This document shows positions 49,301-62,714 of a stretch of 64,000 bases of DNA, one piece after another (the first letter of the stretch is position 1; every line of letters starts with the position of its first letter). The stretch is from the NCBI GenBank assembly GCA_031310005.1, contig CM062382.1:1984001-2048000 (forward strand), given 5' to 3'. A model generated the notes under the pieces. It was not told where the DNA came from, made no database searches, and saw nothing but the letters and a program-made list of their open reading frames with translations. A program made the position numbers and the translations under genes. This DNA is from Dactylellina haptotyla. Taxonomy: Eukaryota; Ascomycota; Orbiliomycetes; Orbiliales; Orbiliaceae.

Positions 49301-51748
49301 TTCGACAACCGGGTCGCAAGAATACGAGTTGCTAGTTTGTACCTAGTTTCATAACACAACGCTGATTCCGATCGGTAAAAGAATTCTAGAAGCGCATGTG
49401 ACTCTGACTGCAGTAATGGTCTACCTTTGCTTAACATTCACCTTGGAATAGGAGAAAATAAACAGAAAAGGGAATAACAAAGACTCGTTTGTTCACAAGC
49501 TTTTTACGGTGCATGATATGAGGGCTCAAAAGTGGCGTCGGAGACCAAGCCAGCCGTGCCATGACCATCGTAAAATTGTTTGCCGGAAATTGACTATAAT
49601 GAATCGAGAAGTTGGGTGGTAAGCCTAATTAGTGCCAATGGTCGGCGAACTCCTAACGACGCTGCAGAGAAGGTCGCTGCTGCCGTCGACGGTCGCCCAG
49701 TCGCGGATGAAGCGGGCTGCTTTGATGCAAGGTGTGACACCCTGATAAAAGTTGCATAACTTCAAACAAGGAAGCATCCAAATCGAGGAGTTTTCCTTTC
49801 CTTCTTGATAACAACCTTGATGATTGTTGTAGCACAGGCTGTTCTTCCTGCTCCCAATCTAATCCTTCCTCCTCTCAGGCCTCAAGGATCGACATACTGT
49901 GCAAGGCGTCCAAGCGCTCTTTGGATTAACTTTGATTCCCCAAGCATGTTCCTCTCGCCGGCTGGGCCTGTAAAGTATTTCGTAATGACTTCATTACTAG
50001 CTTTCAGACCTTGCGTCCTATCCGGCTCTAAGCAGGATCTAGGAACCTAATCTATCGATCGTCCTCGTAAGCTTGCATCAGAATGTCTCTTCCAGAACAC
50101 CTGCCAAGTGCTTCCACACATCCGAAGATGCGGTACCTGGTGGGGACGGACAACAGACTTGGATTTGCTTCACATAGGCAAAATGCTGGGAGCCTAATTG
50201 AATGATGGTGCGCCCGCTTCCTCCTCGGCTCCTGGTTAAAAGTTTCTTTTTCCTCGTTCCTCTCACTCTCGCTCATCGAAACCTTCTAGAAGGCACGGAT
50301 TACCCTTGTTCAAAGGAGTTTCGCACCACCCCCTTGATTTCCTTGCAGCATTCCAGAAGCTTTCCTAACTTGTCATAGTGCGTTCAGCCTCATGTTGTCT
50401 TCCAAATGTAGAAAAAAAATGCGAGTTAGTGAGCGAACAACAGCGCCGGACCTACACGAACTAGGACGGGCTTGTTGCCAAAGGGCGTGGTTACGTGGAC
50501 AGATTGTCGAAACGTTAGTTGTTGGCGGGTCTGCCACCGCTTTACTGTTTGGAGAACTGCATTGTTGATATCCTCATACCAGCGGCGAATTATCATGCAT
50601 TAGACTAGCCGCTTGTGTCAATGGGTTTGGGTATATCACCAATCACTCCAACAAACAGCACGTGGCTGACAATCGATGCAATCAATGATGCGATAGTCCA
50701 ATCTTGGTGCGCAAACTTAGTATCAATTCTTCTGCTTCAACTGCCTTTTCGGAAGCCACGGCAATCTATTCGACATGAAACATCGCATGACCAGAGAAAA
50801 TGCTCCTTACTATTACGAAACATCTCGGCTGCGTGTGTGTCCCTGCCTCTTCCTGCAAATTGGTTCGGAATCCGCCAGAATCTGTTCCGAGAAAACCTTG
50901 GGGGTGGAGATTGATAGCGAAAGGTCGGCTTTACATTGTTCGTCGCATTTGCGTCTTGAGGTGGCTGGTTTCTTTGTTCTGCGCTGGTTCCAATTGATTG
51001 GTGCCAGCTTTTGGCTCGAAAAGCGGCCTTTGTAAATGACAAAAAAAAATTAATCCGAGCGCATAAAGTTGCAGACACCAGGACCCTCTATTTCCACTTG
51101 TCACTCGTATTCCATGACATCAATGAAATTCCTTCCCTCTTCAGTTTTCATGAGACCATGCGATATTTTCGTTGATACCTCGGTTAGGATCCGAACCCAT
51201 CGGCGAATCGAAACATCTCTCGTTCGCATGGCAGGCTGGAATGCACAGAGCATTATGAACCGAGATTTCTCGTGATACACAATTAAGAGTCCCTCGCCTA
51301 AGCGGGGTGAACTAGCTCAGAATGATCTGAGCTCCCACCTCCAGTCTTCTCTAGAAACCGTTCCTTGCATGACTTTAACACAGCCCGCTTGTAATTGTCT
51401 TGACGACCCACCTTTACCGTTTCAGTCAATGGTCCAAAGATGAGGGAATAATTGGATCCGCCTTGGGCTCCCGTATATGTCGTCTACCTTCAATAAACAA
51501 AATTAAAAAAATTTTGAGGGCATTTTTGGGGGTTCTTTGCTAAAAAGTGGCAGGGGAGGTTTATCCGGTCTCTTCTCGAAACATGAAGAGCTGACCTCCA
51601 CACCTTTCACCCTGGTTCAACGCAAGTGCAAAGTCTGCAGCTTGATCTTCTGTGACGGGTACCAATCAGCAGCATACATGTACCTGTGCACGTCCACTAT
51701 TGTGCTGAACCAACAATCGAAGATGAGCCCAGAGGGTGGGAGAGAGCA

Positions 51749-51794
51749 AAAAAAGAAAGAAAAAGAAAAAGAAAAAAGGGGGGGGGGGGAGGGA
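51749..51794 (+). repeat. Purine-only tract ending in a G run
   Basis: An A/G-only stretch of AAAGA-type repeats is followed by about twelve G. Such tracts can form triplex or quadruplex structures. It lies in the gene-poor region. Confidence 0.8.
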
Positions 51795-52580
51795 CTATTG
51801 TATTGAATGAGAAAGCAAGCAACATTTATTTTATTTTTCCTCTTCACACTCAAAGCAGGCGACTCCGATGTGCCTGTGATCAATTTGCAAGCCCAGAGAC
51901 TAATGTTGGGATTCATCTCGTATAAGTGGTGCCTTTGACTTCCTGACTCGTTAAGCAGAGCCGAAGCCAAACCTTGGTGACCTCGCACAGGTGTCTCACA
52001 AGCAAAGGAGGCTTCTATTTGCCTTCTGGAAGCATTCCTTTTTCTGCAAAGTTTGCATGGGTCTATACTAGCACCTGCAGGTTTGGGAGTGTCTCCCGTG
52101 CCGGTTAACGTTTGATTCGTTCGAGAAGAAACAGGGACTTGGGAAGAAAGGATTAGAAAACGAGCGATATCGAGAACGAACTGTGAAAAGGAACCCCCTG
52201 CATTACTAAAGTGTTGGATATGACGAGGAAGTCTCAGAAAGAATCTTGCATTGTTTTTATTTATTTTTCATTTATTTTCATTCTTTTTAAATAGTAGTTG
52301 ATTAAAGGTTCCTCAATTACTGATTGTTATCATGGGTAGAGGTGACCCCCAAATGTACCTTTTATCCCCATCTCCAGACCAGCCCGGGTGATTAGCCGTC
52401 AGATTGCGACCCGCATTCTAGAAAGCGAATGGAAATATTTGAGAGATGCACAGATACTTGAAAGTGCCCATGACCATTTTAGCTTCCATTGCGTATACAC
52501 TTATGCAAGGGTAGAACTGGCGAGATTTTTAGTGCGTTTAGTATAACTTCTGAAATTTACGCTAATAGACAGCCTCTCCT

Positions 52581-52607
52581 CTTTTTTTTTTTTTTTTTGG
52601 GGGGGGG
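52581..52607 (+). repeat. T18G9 homopolymer junction
   Basis: A run of about 18 T is followed directly by about nine G within the gene-poor region. No other feature is attached to it. Confidence 0.8.
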
Positions 52608-55600
52608 TCTGAGAAGTTGCCTATCGATGGGTGTTGGTGAACAAGATGGGAGTCTTGAAACGAACCCGTTCCGTAATTCCGTGTTTTCGTTCTTCTAAAA
52701 TCAGCATGCTATAATAGAACTTTACGTTAGTGTGGCACCGCAGGAGTGCGATTGCTGTTGAGATTGCAACCACAATGCTGGTCGGGAGGGGACCTCATGC
52801 CACCCTCTTGATTTCCTGATGGTTATCACCTGTTAGAATTTCCATTCAAAAGCCAGTAAAGCAAAATATATTTTGTACCCGAGTATTCAAAAAATTGTAT
52901 CCACTTATTGGTTCTTCCGCGGGCTTAAGTTGCTACCAAAGTTACGCTTCGACGTTCCGTTTACTAGCTAGTGCTCGTTTAGTTAAGTCTCCAGAAAATT
53001 CCAATACGAGGTTCCAGCGCATCATATCGTATCGCACGAGTCCTAGTAACCACCCTCAGGACTTCTTAGTGGATCCACCGTAGTTGTTCCCGTCCCAAGG
53101 TTAATTGGCAACCGCACGAACGATTTACGCTTGGTATCGCTGCATGCATGGATGTGGCTCCCAGCGACTGAGCACTGGCTGAATCCATCCGACCTAATTT
53201 AATCCAATTTGCAACACCTCAACTTCCCAAAAACTTCGCGACTTGCCTCTTTAGAATTCCAGATATATAAAAAAAAGCTATTCACACTCGAGGTCTCCAC
53301 GAGGAAGAAAGCACTGTCTTAGTTAGGCGAAGAGGTAAGTCAATCACTTCTCGCGCGAGCCAATGATTATTTCGGTCCGATCTCGTTCGAGTATAGCCCC
53401 GCGAAACCCTTCCTGTTCCTGCATTGAGCTGGGTGTAGCGACTCGATAGGCACCACTCTAGTTTGCATGTCTAGCTGGGTAAGGGTTGACTTACTGGCTT
53501 ATCATCTCGCTTTCACTCCCCACAACCGTACAGAAGTTCAATCGCCTTTCTTGTACATCTCTCGGGAATTGGAGTGAAGAAACGGATATCAGCACTGGTC
53601 TTCTTACCTTGCGAGCTTGTTTCTTTTACATTCTCTCTTTACCTTTTTTACGGAGGAAAGTTGAGAGTCAACCCGACAATATCTTTGGCGACATATTGAA
53701 CATCTAAACTACCCCAGTTTAACGAAACCCAATAAGACGCAGCCGCATATATCGTTCGGCTTCATAACCTGCCCTCTCATCAATTCCCCGGCATTTTGAC
53801 GCTAGAACCCTAGTTTGCGGGATTCCAACGCCTAGCAAGGGCTTGACAGACCGCCATAATTGTTGACAGCATCAGTCCCGTACTATAGCGAATTAGAAGA
53901 GCAAGCTATTTTTCCGGTGTCCCGCATTTGCCTCGAACCCCCCAATTGCTATGTGGAGGATTCTCTTCTAGGCTTTTTCTTCTCCTTCGCTCCCACTCCT
54001 TCGCATTACACACTCCCTCGATATCTCCATTTTAACTCTTCAGTTCTATTTATCTATTATTGTCAGTATTTGTCATAATCAAAAATCCCTTATGCCCGCT
54101 GTTGATTGAATGATTCCATTGGACCTGTATAGTTTGGCTATCTTTACACTTTCGGGTCGAAATCTAACGTTGGGGTACGATAAAAAAGCCCTAGAGGACA
54201 GCAATCGACACTCTTGCTAGCCAAGTCGATCTTGACACAATATCCACACAGGAACTATTTGGCAGCGACTAGTACTCTCAATAGTTTCTATTGTTGAGAC
54301 AGCGTCTACTTTCGAATTCCCCACAACTGTTTTCACGGTACGACATTGTCTACTATTAAACACTTTCAAACTGTTTCCACAATAGATTAAAGCAGACGCC
54401 TTTCCATTCGCAATCTCTCCAAGTCGACTGAGAATCGAGCCGACTACGAACACCGAATCTAAAACCTCCATCAATAAGAAGGATCTTGTGCGAATCTCAA
54501 CAGCTGGCAGTTCCTAGAGCAAACATCGACTGTGCCTCCGGTGTTACACAGAAAAGACTCAAATTATCAATAGACTGCACTAAACCTCGTGGACACGAAT
54601 AAAATCCCTACCAGGTAAGTTAAGATCGAATGTTTTACAAAATATACCATTATACCCCTGTTATCGAATAGTTGTTCTTGCATTTCCAAGCATATGTCCC
54701 CCTTCTGCAGCTGCCCGTAGCAATCTGCTGTTGGGGTCTTACGTATCCCAGAGCTCGCGCTCGTGCGTTTGTTCGCTCAGCGATCGTCTTGTCGCTGGGT
54801 TCATGATATTGCTCGAACACGCTAGGAATTTTCTTACCTCACTCCTTTGAGTTATACTAGCAGATGTCACAATCTGTTTGCTATCTTCCGTTTCCGAAAG
54901 GCTGCGGTGAGCAGCTTTCTAGAAGTCTGTTACTGGACTTCCATCGCACCAAAAACGCCGCCCCCCGTCTTCCATGGTTATAAGGCTGGTTCCCCACTCG
55001 GGAAGAAGGGTAACGAATGGAGACATTGCATACGTTGGCCTATCATCGGAATCGATTAACGTATTTCGGAAAGAAAGTATAAATCGAATATTGGCCTTGT
55101 CGAGTTACAGCCTCGTTTCGAGCCAACGTGTGCTCTGGTTACTTATTGTTCCGCAAGCCTGGGAAAGAGATACTCTTTCGCTTTTTCATTGTATCTTTAC
55201 TTCCCAGCCTCCAAAGCTCTTTCAAAACTCTTTCCTCGATATCATATATCTTGCTACACGTTTCATCTTATTGCCCATCCTTTTCGCGATTCTTCGGCGT
55301 CCACCAACATACGGCCTTTACTGGTTAGTTAGTGCCTTTGTCGGGTGCTGACATATTAGCAGCAGATATTCCCAACAACACCAAACCCAAACCTGGAGAT
55401 CGCATTCCACCCCCAAACAACAACAGCGACAACTTTTGCCCACCTCCAACCTCCACACCCTCTCTGAATCGCTGCACGCCTCTAACCCTCATCAAAAGGA
55501 GTACCGTTTCTAAGCGCGTCAGTTTCTGGTTTCAAAGGGAAACAGTTCCAACAGTGAGCCTCGGTAAGTCACTATTATTTTACTGTCAGATTTCTCGGAT

Positions 55601-58600
55601 CATGTTTTCAGCTTCTTTCTTTGGTTCGAATGAAACCCTTTGCAGGGGTAAGAGAACGGAGGTAGCCTTTCGGTTCGGAGATCTGGTGCACACCAACCTG
55701 GTACCTTCAGCTCAATCGCCTAGTCGTTCCGAATCCTGCATGCACCAAGGTGCCAGCGGTGGAAAAGGAATAACGGAGGGTGGGGCGCCATGGCTCAATT
55801 CCAGGACAGGAACAGCAGGAGTGAGTGACCACACGCATAATGTGCAACTGCCCGTCCGCTGCCACGCTTCAACAGGGGCAATAGACGAGATTTGGGTCTT
55901 TTTCCCGGGGATCAGACAGAATGACGTTTCTTCTCGCGTAGGAGTTCGGCTCCAAGCGCACTGAATCCGACCTTACCAGAAAGCACAGCAAAACATCTGG
56001 TCGAAGCGACTTTAGGATTTCCAGATTAACGAGAGGAACTGGGCGGGTGAGCTTGTACGATTCTATAGAATCGCACGGAATTCCCCATTTCGATATTTAC
56101 CCTACAAGCCTGTCTACTTAGCATCGAGCTAGACAAGTGGTTTGGTGTCTGCAAAAGGTGTCCAGAAGAAGCCCAAGGAAATTTAACTCTCCGCTAGGGT
56201 TGGGGGTCGTACTTGGGCACCTCGGCGCCGGCCATTGCTGGTCGGAAGGTTTCGAGTTTTCTCTTCTGACAGCCACGAATTTGTAGTGGGCTTTTATGGG
56301 AAGCCTCGCTTTGCCATTGGATTTCGACTTTCGCATTTCCTTCTACATTAAGCCACTCTAGGCTATGCCGTCAATGTCCTTGGTTTGGCCAACCTCGTTT
56401 TATTTCCCGCTATTTCATTTACATTTTTCTTCGGTGACCTCAGGAACCAAAAGAGTTAAATGGCACGATGACTAGCGCGGAGACGTTGTTCTATTTTGTA
56501 AACTGATTCCTGAGGCCCATTTCGTTTTTTTCTTTTCTTTTCTTTTGATTTCTACCTATTCCGGAAAAAGAAAAAACTACGAGATCATGTTGAATTTTCT
56601 GTGGGAATGCAGGGTTAGCGTCCGATTGTTGCCACCATCGCCTACCTACCACGCTACATGTACCCCTCTCTCGCAGCTGGGACGGATCATCAGCGAGCAG
56701 CACATGCGGACGGACTTGGTACATACAACAGTACGCCGACGTTACCAAAGGGACAGTCCTTGCTATCGTGGACCCCGGCTACTTGGGTTTCGCACTTCTT
56801 TTTTTTTTGTTGATTCTTAATGGCTGCCTTTCTTCCCGCCAGATAATTTTGGATTTTCCTTTGCGCAATTGGAGGATTAGATTCCTTGTTTAAACTCGGG
56901 GTTCCTCGCATGCTAACCTGACTAGTTCACTGCGCCTAGTAATTTTTCTTTCTCTCACAAACCTTGTTAGAAAGGCCTTTACCTTTCGGGTTTTTATTTA
57001 TTTTATTTTTATTTTTTTCAAAATAAAAACGCTGCTGGCACCACTCTGTCTCACACTTACGAGAGAATAATTCTACGCAGACTATCCAGCTCAACAGGAG
57101 TGGAGAGAGGCCGAAAACTTTGAAAGGACTTCCGCCAACTTGGGAACAACAGAAAAATACAGCATCTGCAAGGCTCGAGATTCCGAACAGAGCCCTCACG
57201 AAAAAATTCATAGCAAAAAAATACAAAATACGAAGTGTGTGTGAGTTACCCATTTTTGCTTAGTACACGCCTTTCACAGCCCTCAACTTTTTTATTCTTT
57301 TTTCTTCCCTTCGCCCTGGTGTTCTGTGTGGTCTTCCAGAAGACTTCTTTCCGGCTAAGGCGAAAGAAGCCAAGTCCGTCTGTCCAACCGAAAGGTCAGG
57401 TTCAGGTCACCACCCACTCAAGCGAAACAGAAAAGGGACGAGCGAACCAGTGAGCAGGGAGCTCGGTTACGTGCCACCTCTCGCCTGTCCGTTGCCCTGT
57501 CGTTCTTTCGTGCGTGCGTGCCTGTCGTGCTCGTTTCCTCGACAAAATTTCTTTCGGGATTACTTACGGCTTACGACAAGTCATAAATAGATCTGGTCGC
57601 CCGGTTATCTGGCCGTAGCCGATTTTCCCCCAAAATTTCGCATTTCTTTATTTTTGGGTCCGGCCCAGCGGGAAAATTGTCGAAACACCCACCATAGACC
57701 CGAAGACATTTCACCGCCTCCAGTCCTCGCATCACGCCTTCGCCGTGAGTTAGTTGCATGTGCGTAAGTAATCTCGCTACTTTCCTTCCATCACATTTTT
57801 CTTTTCTTTTTTCCTCACTGGGCCATTTCTCCCTCTTTCTTTGTGAGTTCTCCGCACACATTTTGAACAAGGGCGAGTGCGACGCTGCATTCCTTCTCAT
57901 GCCCGCTCAAAGAATAGGGCGAAAAACTTGAAAGAGAAATTCATTTTGGGGAGAAAGAATACAGGAAAACTTTTCTTTCTTCTGTTTCCCCTCATATGGA
58001 CCCGTTTGTCAGCCAGTATCTTTTCTTCTTTTCTCTTGCTTTTCTTCCCTTTTTTTCTCTTCTTATTTTGCCCTCTAAGAAGAAAAAAAAACCGACCCCC
58101 CAAAAGCAAAAGGGAGACCGTCGTCATACGTACATGCGTACATATATTTACATATGTTAAACGTGGGCGCTCGATCTTCCTCCTTGACGCTTTAGCCGAC
58201 CCGTTCATTCTGGACTCGGGCACTTTCCCACTTAAAATTGTTCGAAACCAACATTTCGGCAAGGCAAACCTTGAACCAGGGAAGCGAGAAGTCTCATCAT
58301 CCCTTCGCTTGGTTCCACCTTTCGAGGTGCATTATCACCAGCTTCATTATATCGTCTCATTCCTTCTCGCTTTCTCCCTCTCTCGTTCTCTCCTACCCCT
58401 TCTCCTTATCGAATCGTTCCACTCCTATTCCCTGAACGCCTGACCCCCCTCTCCTACGTTTCTTTGGGGGTGGCTGTCATCCCAGGCCAAGTAAGTCAGA
58501 CTCCGTCTCTGGTGGTTTGCCTGCCCCAGTTGCTGTTTGTCAGGAATCCGAGGGACCCCGAGTGGCCGGCTGGGCGCCTTGCAAGCACCTGCATCTGCTT

Positions 58601-58784
58601 CAAACTTTGTAAAATCTATTACTTTTCTCTTTCTCCGCCTGTTAACCCTTTTACATCATATTTCCCCCATCGCACCCGCCCACCTCACCTCGCCTCGCCT
58701 CGCCTGCATATTTGGCATTTATTATTATTATTATTATTTTTGTTCTGCACCCTCACACCACTGCCCACCTGCGCACACATACAT

Positions 58785-58811
58785 GCTACAGGCTACAGGC
58801 TACAGGCTACA
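58785..58811 (+). repeat. Short tandem repeat, GCTACAG type
   Basis: Three to four copies of a 7-bp unit GCTACAG lie in the probable leader of the Zn2Cys6 gene, 50 bp after an ATT-type microsatellite. Confidence 0.75.
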
Positions 58812-59268
58812 TAAGTACATACATACATGTGCCCACAGGACTACGCTACGCTGCTAGCAGAAACCAACGTACATGACTGGTACATTAGTACATTACATTA
58901 GCTTTCCCGATTCTCACACCGCCCTTCCCTTCTCTTTTCTCTCCCCCCAATCAATTTCCTTAGGATCCGGCCGAAACATAGCGGGGGCGAACAACCTCGA
59001 AAACAAAAATTAACTGCAAAAATTAAAAGGGATACGTTGCGACTGACATTTTCTCTCTTTAAGCACAATTAAAAAAGCACGGAAACCCCTTCGACTCTCC
59101 GAAATTTCCTGCGGAACGACAAAAACGAAAGTTTATTGCCATATAATTTATTTTTCTTCTTCCTTTCTCTTCCTTCCGTCTCTCCTTCCCTTCGAGCCAA
59201 GTCTCGAGTCGACCGGACGCCTGCCCCTCCCACTCTATCGCCCGCCGTTGTAATTCCCGGCCTCAGGT

Positions 59269-61548
59269 ATGATCATGGTTGAGTACAACAGCACCCATCC
59301 TGACAGCCGGCCAACCAGCGTGCATGGTTCCTCTCGGTACCAGCCGCATATTTCCTCTCCCCATCTCCAACATCTCGAACACAGGCCTTCGCCGCACTCG
59401 ACTCCCTCCCCTACTTTCTCTTATGCCCAGCCGCCCCTTCAGAACAGGCAGAACATAACCTCCTACCCGTCTCCTGGTTCCTACCCATCCCCCTCCATGT
59501 CATCCTACTCATCATATCCTCCACAGCCGGGATCAGCCAGAGATTCACCAACATACTCGTCTGCCACTTTACCAGGTGTTGGATCCTCGTCCTTCTCCCT
59601 CCCGCCTATCCGACTCGCGCCACCGCCGACCTCATCGCCCGTCCCGCAACCTCTGCAAGTAGGATCTCCTTTGCCAGCACCCTCGCCATCGTTGCCCGGC
59701 ATGCAAGGCTACTATTCAATGGCCGGTGGCCCTCCCCACCTCGGAAACTCACCTCACCAGCCCAACATGAGATACCCTTTGCCTTCGGTCATGCAGCCTT
59801 CTGAGCGCATCATGTCCGGTGGAAGACACAAGAAGGAAATCAAGAGACGCACAAAGACGGGTTGCTTGACCTGTCGGAAGCGAAGAATCAAGGTACATAA
59901 GGCTTTCACCTGAGCAACTCGCTAAATAATTTTCCTCTTTCTTTTCTTTTTTCCCCCTCTTCCTCACCTACGAAAAATAAATAATGTAACTTTGCAATTT
60001 GAATTTGGAACGCGAATATGCTAACCTTTGTACTCTCGTTAGTGCGATGAGGCTCACCCAACCTGCAAAAACTGCGCTAAATCCAAACGCGAATGCCTGG
60101 GCTACGATCCGATATTCAAACAGGCACCCCAGGGACCTCCACCTATTCAGCCTGCTCCTTCAAACACCCCACCGAGTCTCGCACCAGCAAATTATGGCCA
60201 CCCCCACTCGCCCGGTCCCTCCCTTCCGATGCCACATTCACACCCGCATCAGATGCAAATGTCGATGGCAATGCCACCGATACCGCCCATGCAACACCAC
60301 CACATGCCGACATCGGTCCCAATGGGGTACATGACAAGCAGCCACACCCTCTCCACCAACGGCAGTTCCCCCCGCTCTCAGTACGAGTATGATCCATATT
60401 CGGCAATCGATCCTGCTTTGGAGAGTGCAACGCTTCCTCCACCAAGCCTCAGCCCCAGGATCGGAGAGCGGATGCTGACAGACTCGAATGGTTTTCGGGG
60501 AGATTTGAAGCGAACCTATGACCGAGGGAGCCCGTTCCCCTCGGTTTCTGATACTCCCCGAACGTCGGGCACTCCAATTCCGAGGTCATCGACTCCTGGA
60601 GCCTCTGGATACCCTAACTTCAGAGACGATCTTTCCACAGGGAACCCGGCCAAACGTATAAAAATCGATGATCTCATCGTCGGAGCTGCCCCGCCGCCCC
60701 CAACTCCACCCCCGAGCGAAAATGCCTATATTCCCGGAAATGAGGGAGTCAAGTCCCTCTACAGCAGCAAATATGCGCCAGCTCTTGACCAACTGTTCGA
60801 AACTGGCTGGTTTTCGGATGAATGCATCTCGATCATGTCATTGAATACGGACCTTGTTAACTTCCTTGGGCTGGTGTTCGATAGACTCAATTCTGGAGAT
60901 GCGCCATCGGACTCAGATACCGGAATGGACCACCTCCCACCTGGAAAGGCGGCTCTCATTTTGTATACTGTTATGGATCTGCTTTACGGACTTGGCAGGA
61001 AGAGTGATTCCGCCATCGGGCCCCAGTCTTCCAGAACGGAGAACATCTCAGAGACTCTGGATCGTGTGAGAATCATCGAGACACTGGTGATGAACAAACG
61101 CTTGGAAGAAGACGACGATTCGTCGAGCTTTTCCCTGGCCGATTTGAATCCAGAGGAAGAATCGCCTGACGTTCGTTCGGCTAGATTCTGGGGTGCAATC
61201 AAGATGTTTCTCAAACTCTCCGATGTTGGCTCCCCAATCGCTAGAGACATTCTAGAAGCCTGCAAACCGTATCTAGAGAGAAGTCTCGACAACCGAGATA
61301 TCATCTACTCAATTGCGTTAATTCGCCACCTCCAGGCAGCTTTGAAGGACGACCGGAACGATACCTACCCCGATCCGGAAGAGAAACGCAAGAAGTCGAC
61401 GAATTTGGATGATACCAAGAGCTTTATCGAGGGTATGGCTCGAACACCGTCTGGAGAGACAACCTGTGTCTTCCGACGGATATGCTCCAGGGCCCTTGCT
61501 CTCTTCCAGAGGAAAGATGCGAACCAAACCAAGTCCGCTTTGGTTTGA
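59269..61548 (+). CDS. Zn(II)2Cys6 transcription factor
   Basis: Two exons (59269-59892 and 60043-61548) give 709 aa. The first 185 residues are Pro/Ser/Tyr-rich and disordered. The binuclear zinc cluster is C199-x2-C202-x6-C209-x6-C216-x2-C219-x6-C226 (KTGCLTCRKRRIKCDEAHP), exactly the canonical spacing. The 150-nt intron splits it just before C209, a position often used in fungal C6 genes. A second Pro/His/Met-rich region (240-300) and the KRIKIDD patch follow. The C-terminal 250 residues are helical (LYSSKYAPALDQLFETGWFS) and resemble the regulatory half of fungal C6 regulators, without a clear fungal_trans signature. It acts in the nucleus on DNA; targets are unknown. The very long upstream region suggests complex regulation. 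Confidence 0.92.
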
Positions 61549-62714
61549 ACGGCACTTTTCGAGATGCGATAATTTTTACTATTTTTCAAGGTCTCGTAGC
61601 ATGGGCTCCGTTCCATGTAACGATGCTTACAGTATACTTGCATTCAATGGCGAATTAGGATATTTAATTTGGGAAAAACACAAAACTGCCAGACTGCTAT
61701 CTCCTCTTAGAACATATTTTCCTCTTTGTCTCTTGCTTTCTCCTCAATTTCCTATCTCCCTCTTTCTCGCCGTGAGTACAATGGTTCCAACCATTCATTA
61801 AATCGGGGTTCAGGTTTGATTTTTTCTTTCTTCTTTTTCTTTCCTCTCCTTTCCAGTATTATTTTCTACCACTATACACCGTTTCTTACATCCATTCTTC
61901 TTTCTCTCTACCTCTCTACAGGAATGAATGAACGACTTTCCCGTAATTATTCGTCTGCTTTTTGCGCGCCCGCTGTTGCTTTTACTGGTACTATAGAGGA
62001 GATGGGTTGCTATTCCTTGTTTTTTCCTATCTCATATGGTTTCAAACGTGTGCCTTTGGTAATTTTTCCCCCACATTGCATAGTACCCCCCCTTTTTTGT
62101 TATTTCTTTTTATTCTTTTATTTCAACAGCGTCACCGGGATGAGATAATACTGGTGTATGTGTAGCTGTCAATATTTTGCCCTGCTTGATATTTTTTCGT
62201 TTCGTTTCTTCTATTTTCATTCTGACTTATGTCAAATCCGTTTGTCTTTATTTAAAAATGGAGGCGTCTGGCCTGTCTTATGATCCTTGCTATTTTGGAC
62301 ATTTGATTTAGCCTCTCCCTTCCCTCTTTATATGATTCTTTCCCTGTACAAACTTACACCCCAGAATACATATACTTTTTAAGTTCTTAGTTATTATCCC
62401 TTTTATTACGGTGTCTCTTTATCGTCAAAGCTTCCTTATTTATTTTATTTGATCCTCCTTTCAAATTTTAGAAAAATAGTGAAATGAAAGTGTTTTATTA
62501 TCTTTAATTCAAACTGACCATCGGCTACTCCTTGAGCAGCGTTTGACAAGTGAAAAGCATCGATGAACTTGGTCTACTAATGTGAATACAACTACTATAA
62601 GCAAAACCAATGGCTGATAAATGATGCTTCGTCTACGTTCACCACCCCGGCCCGGCCTAGCCTTATCCAACGATTGACACTTGCGCGCAGATAGGAAAGG
62701 GGAAAAGAGCATTA
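61549..62714. other. Convergent 3' flanks, T-rich
   Basis: This spacer lies between the Zn2Cys6 gene (+) and the MGYTHYW gene (-). It is strongly pyrimidine-rich on the plus strand. No gene was seen. Confidence 0.5.

Larger units (their letters stand above)
46512..59268. other. 12.8-kb gene-poor region
   Basis: No intact protein gene was found between CWF19 and the Zn2Cys6 gene. The first 6 kb contain scattered minus-strand open stretches near 48.8-50.3 kb that look like decayed coding sequence (listed separately), together with homopolymer tracts. From about 53.2 kb on there are at least four perfect GTAAGT donors in the plus direction and pyrimidine-rich tracts, suggesting spliced non-coding or leader RNA of the downstream gene. 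A 210-codon frame at 55332 starts at GTG, lacks motifs and overlaps one such donor. No tRNA or rRNA was recognised. Confidence 0.6.

Noticed and set aside
49270-49320. B-box-like GAGTTCGATTCGAC
   Set aside because: There is no A-box or cloverleaf upstream.
51300-51370. tRNA-like A-box (TAGCTCAG) near 51314
   Set aside because: There is no matching B-box (GTTCGANNC) or acceptor-stem pairing downstream; the stretch only forms a simple hairpin.
55332-55964. 210-codon open frame (+)
   Set aside because: It begins at GTG with no ATG at the start, has no motif, reads as low-complexity Pro/Asn/Ser then mixed sequence, and runs over a strong GTAAGT donor.
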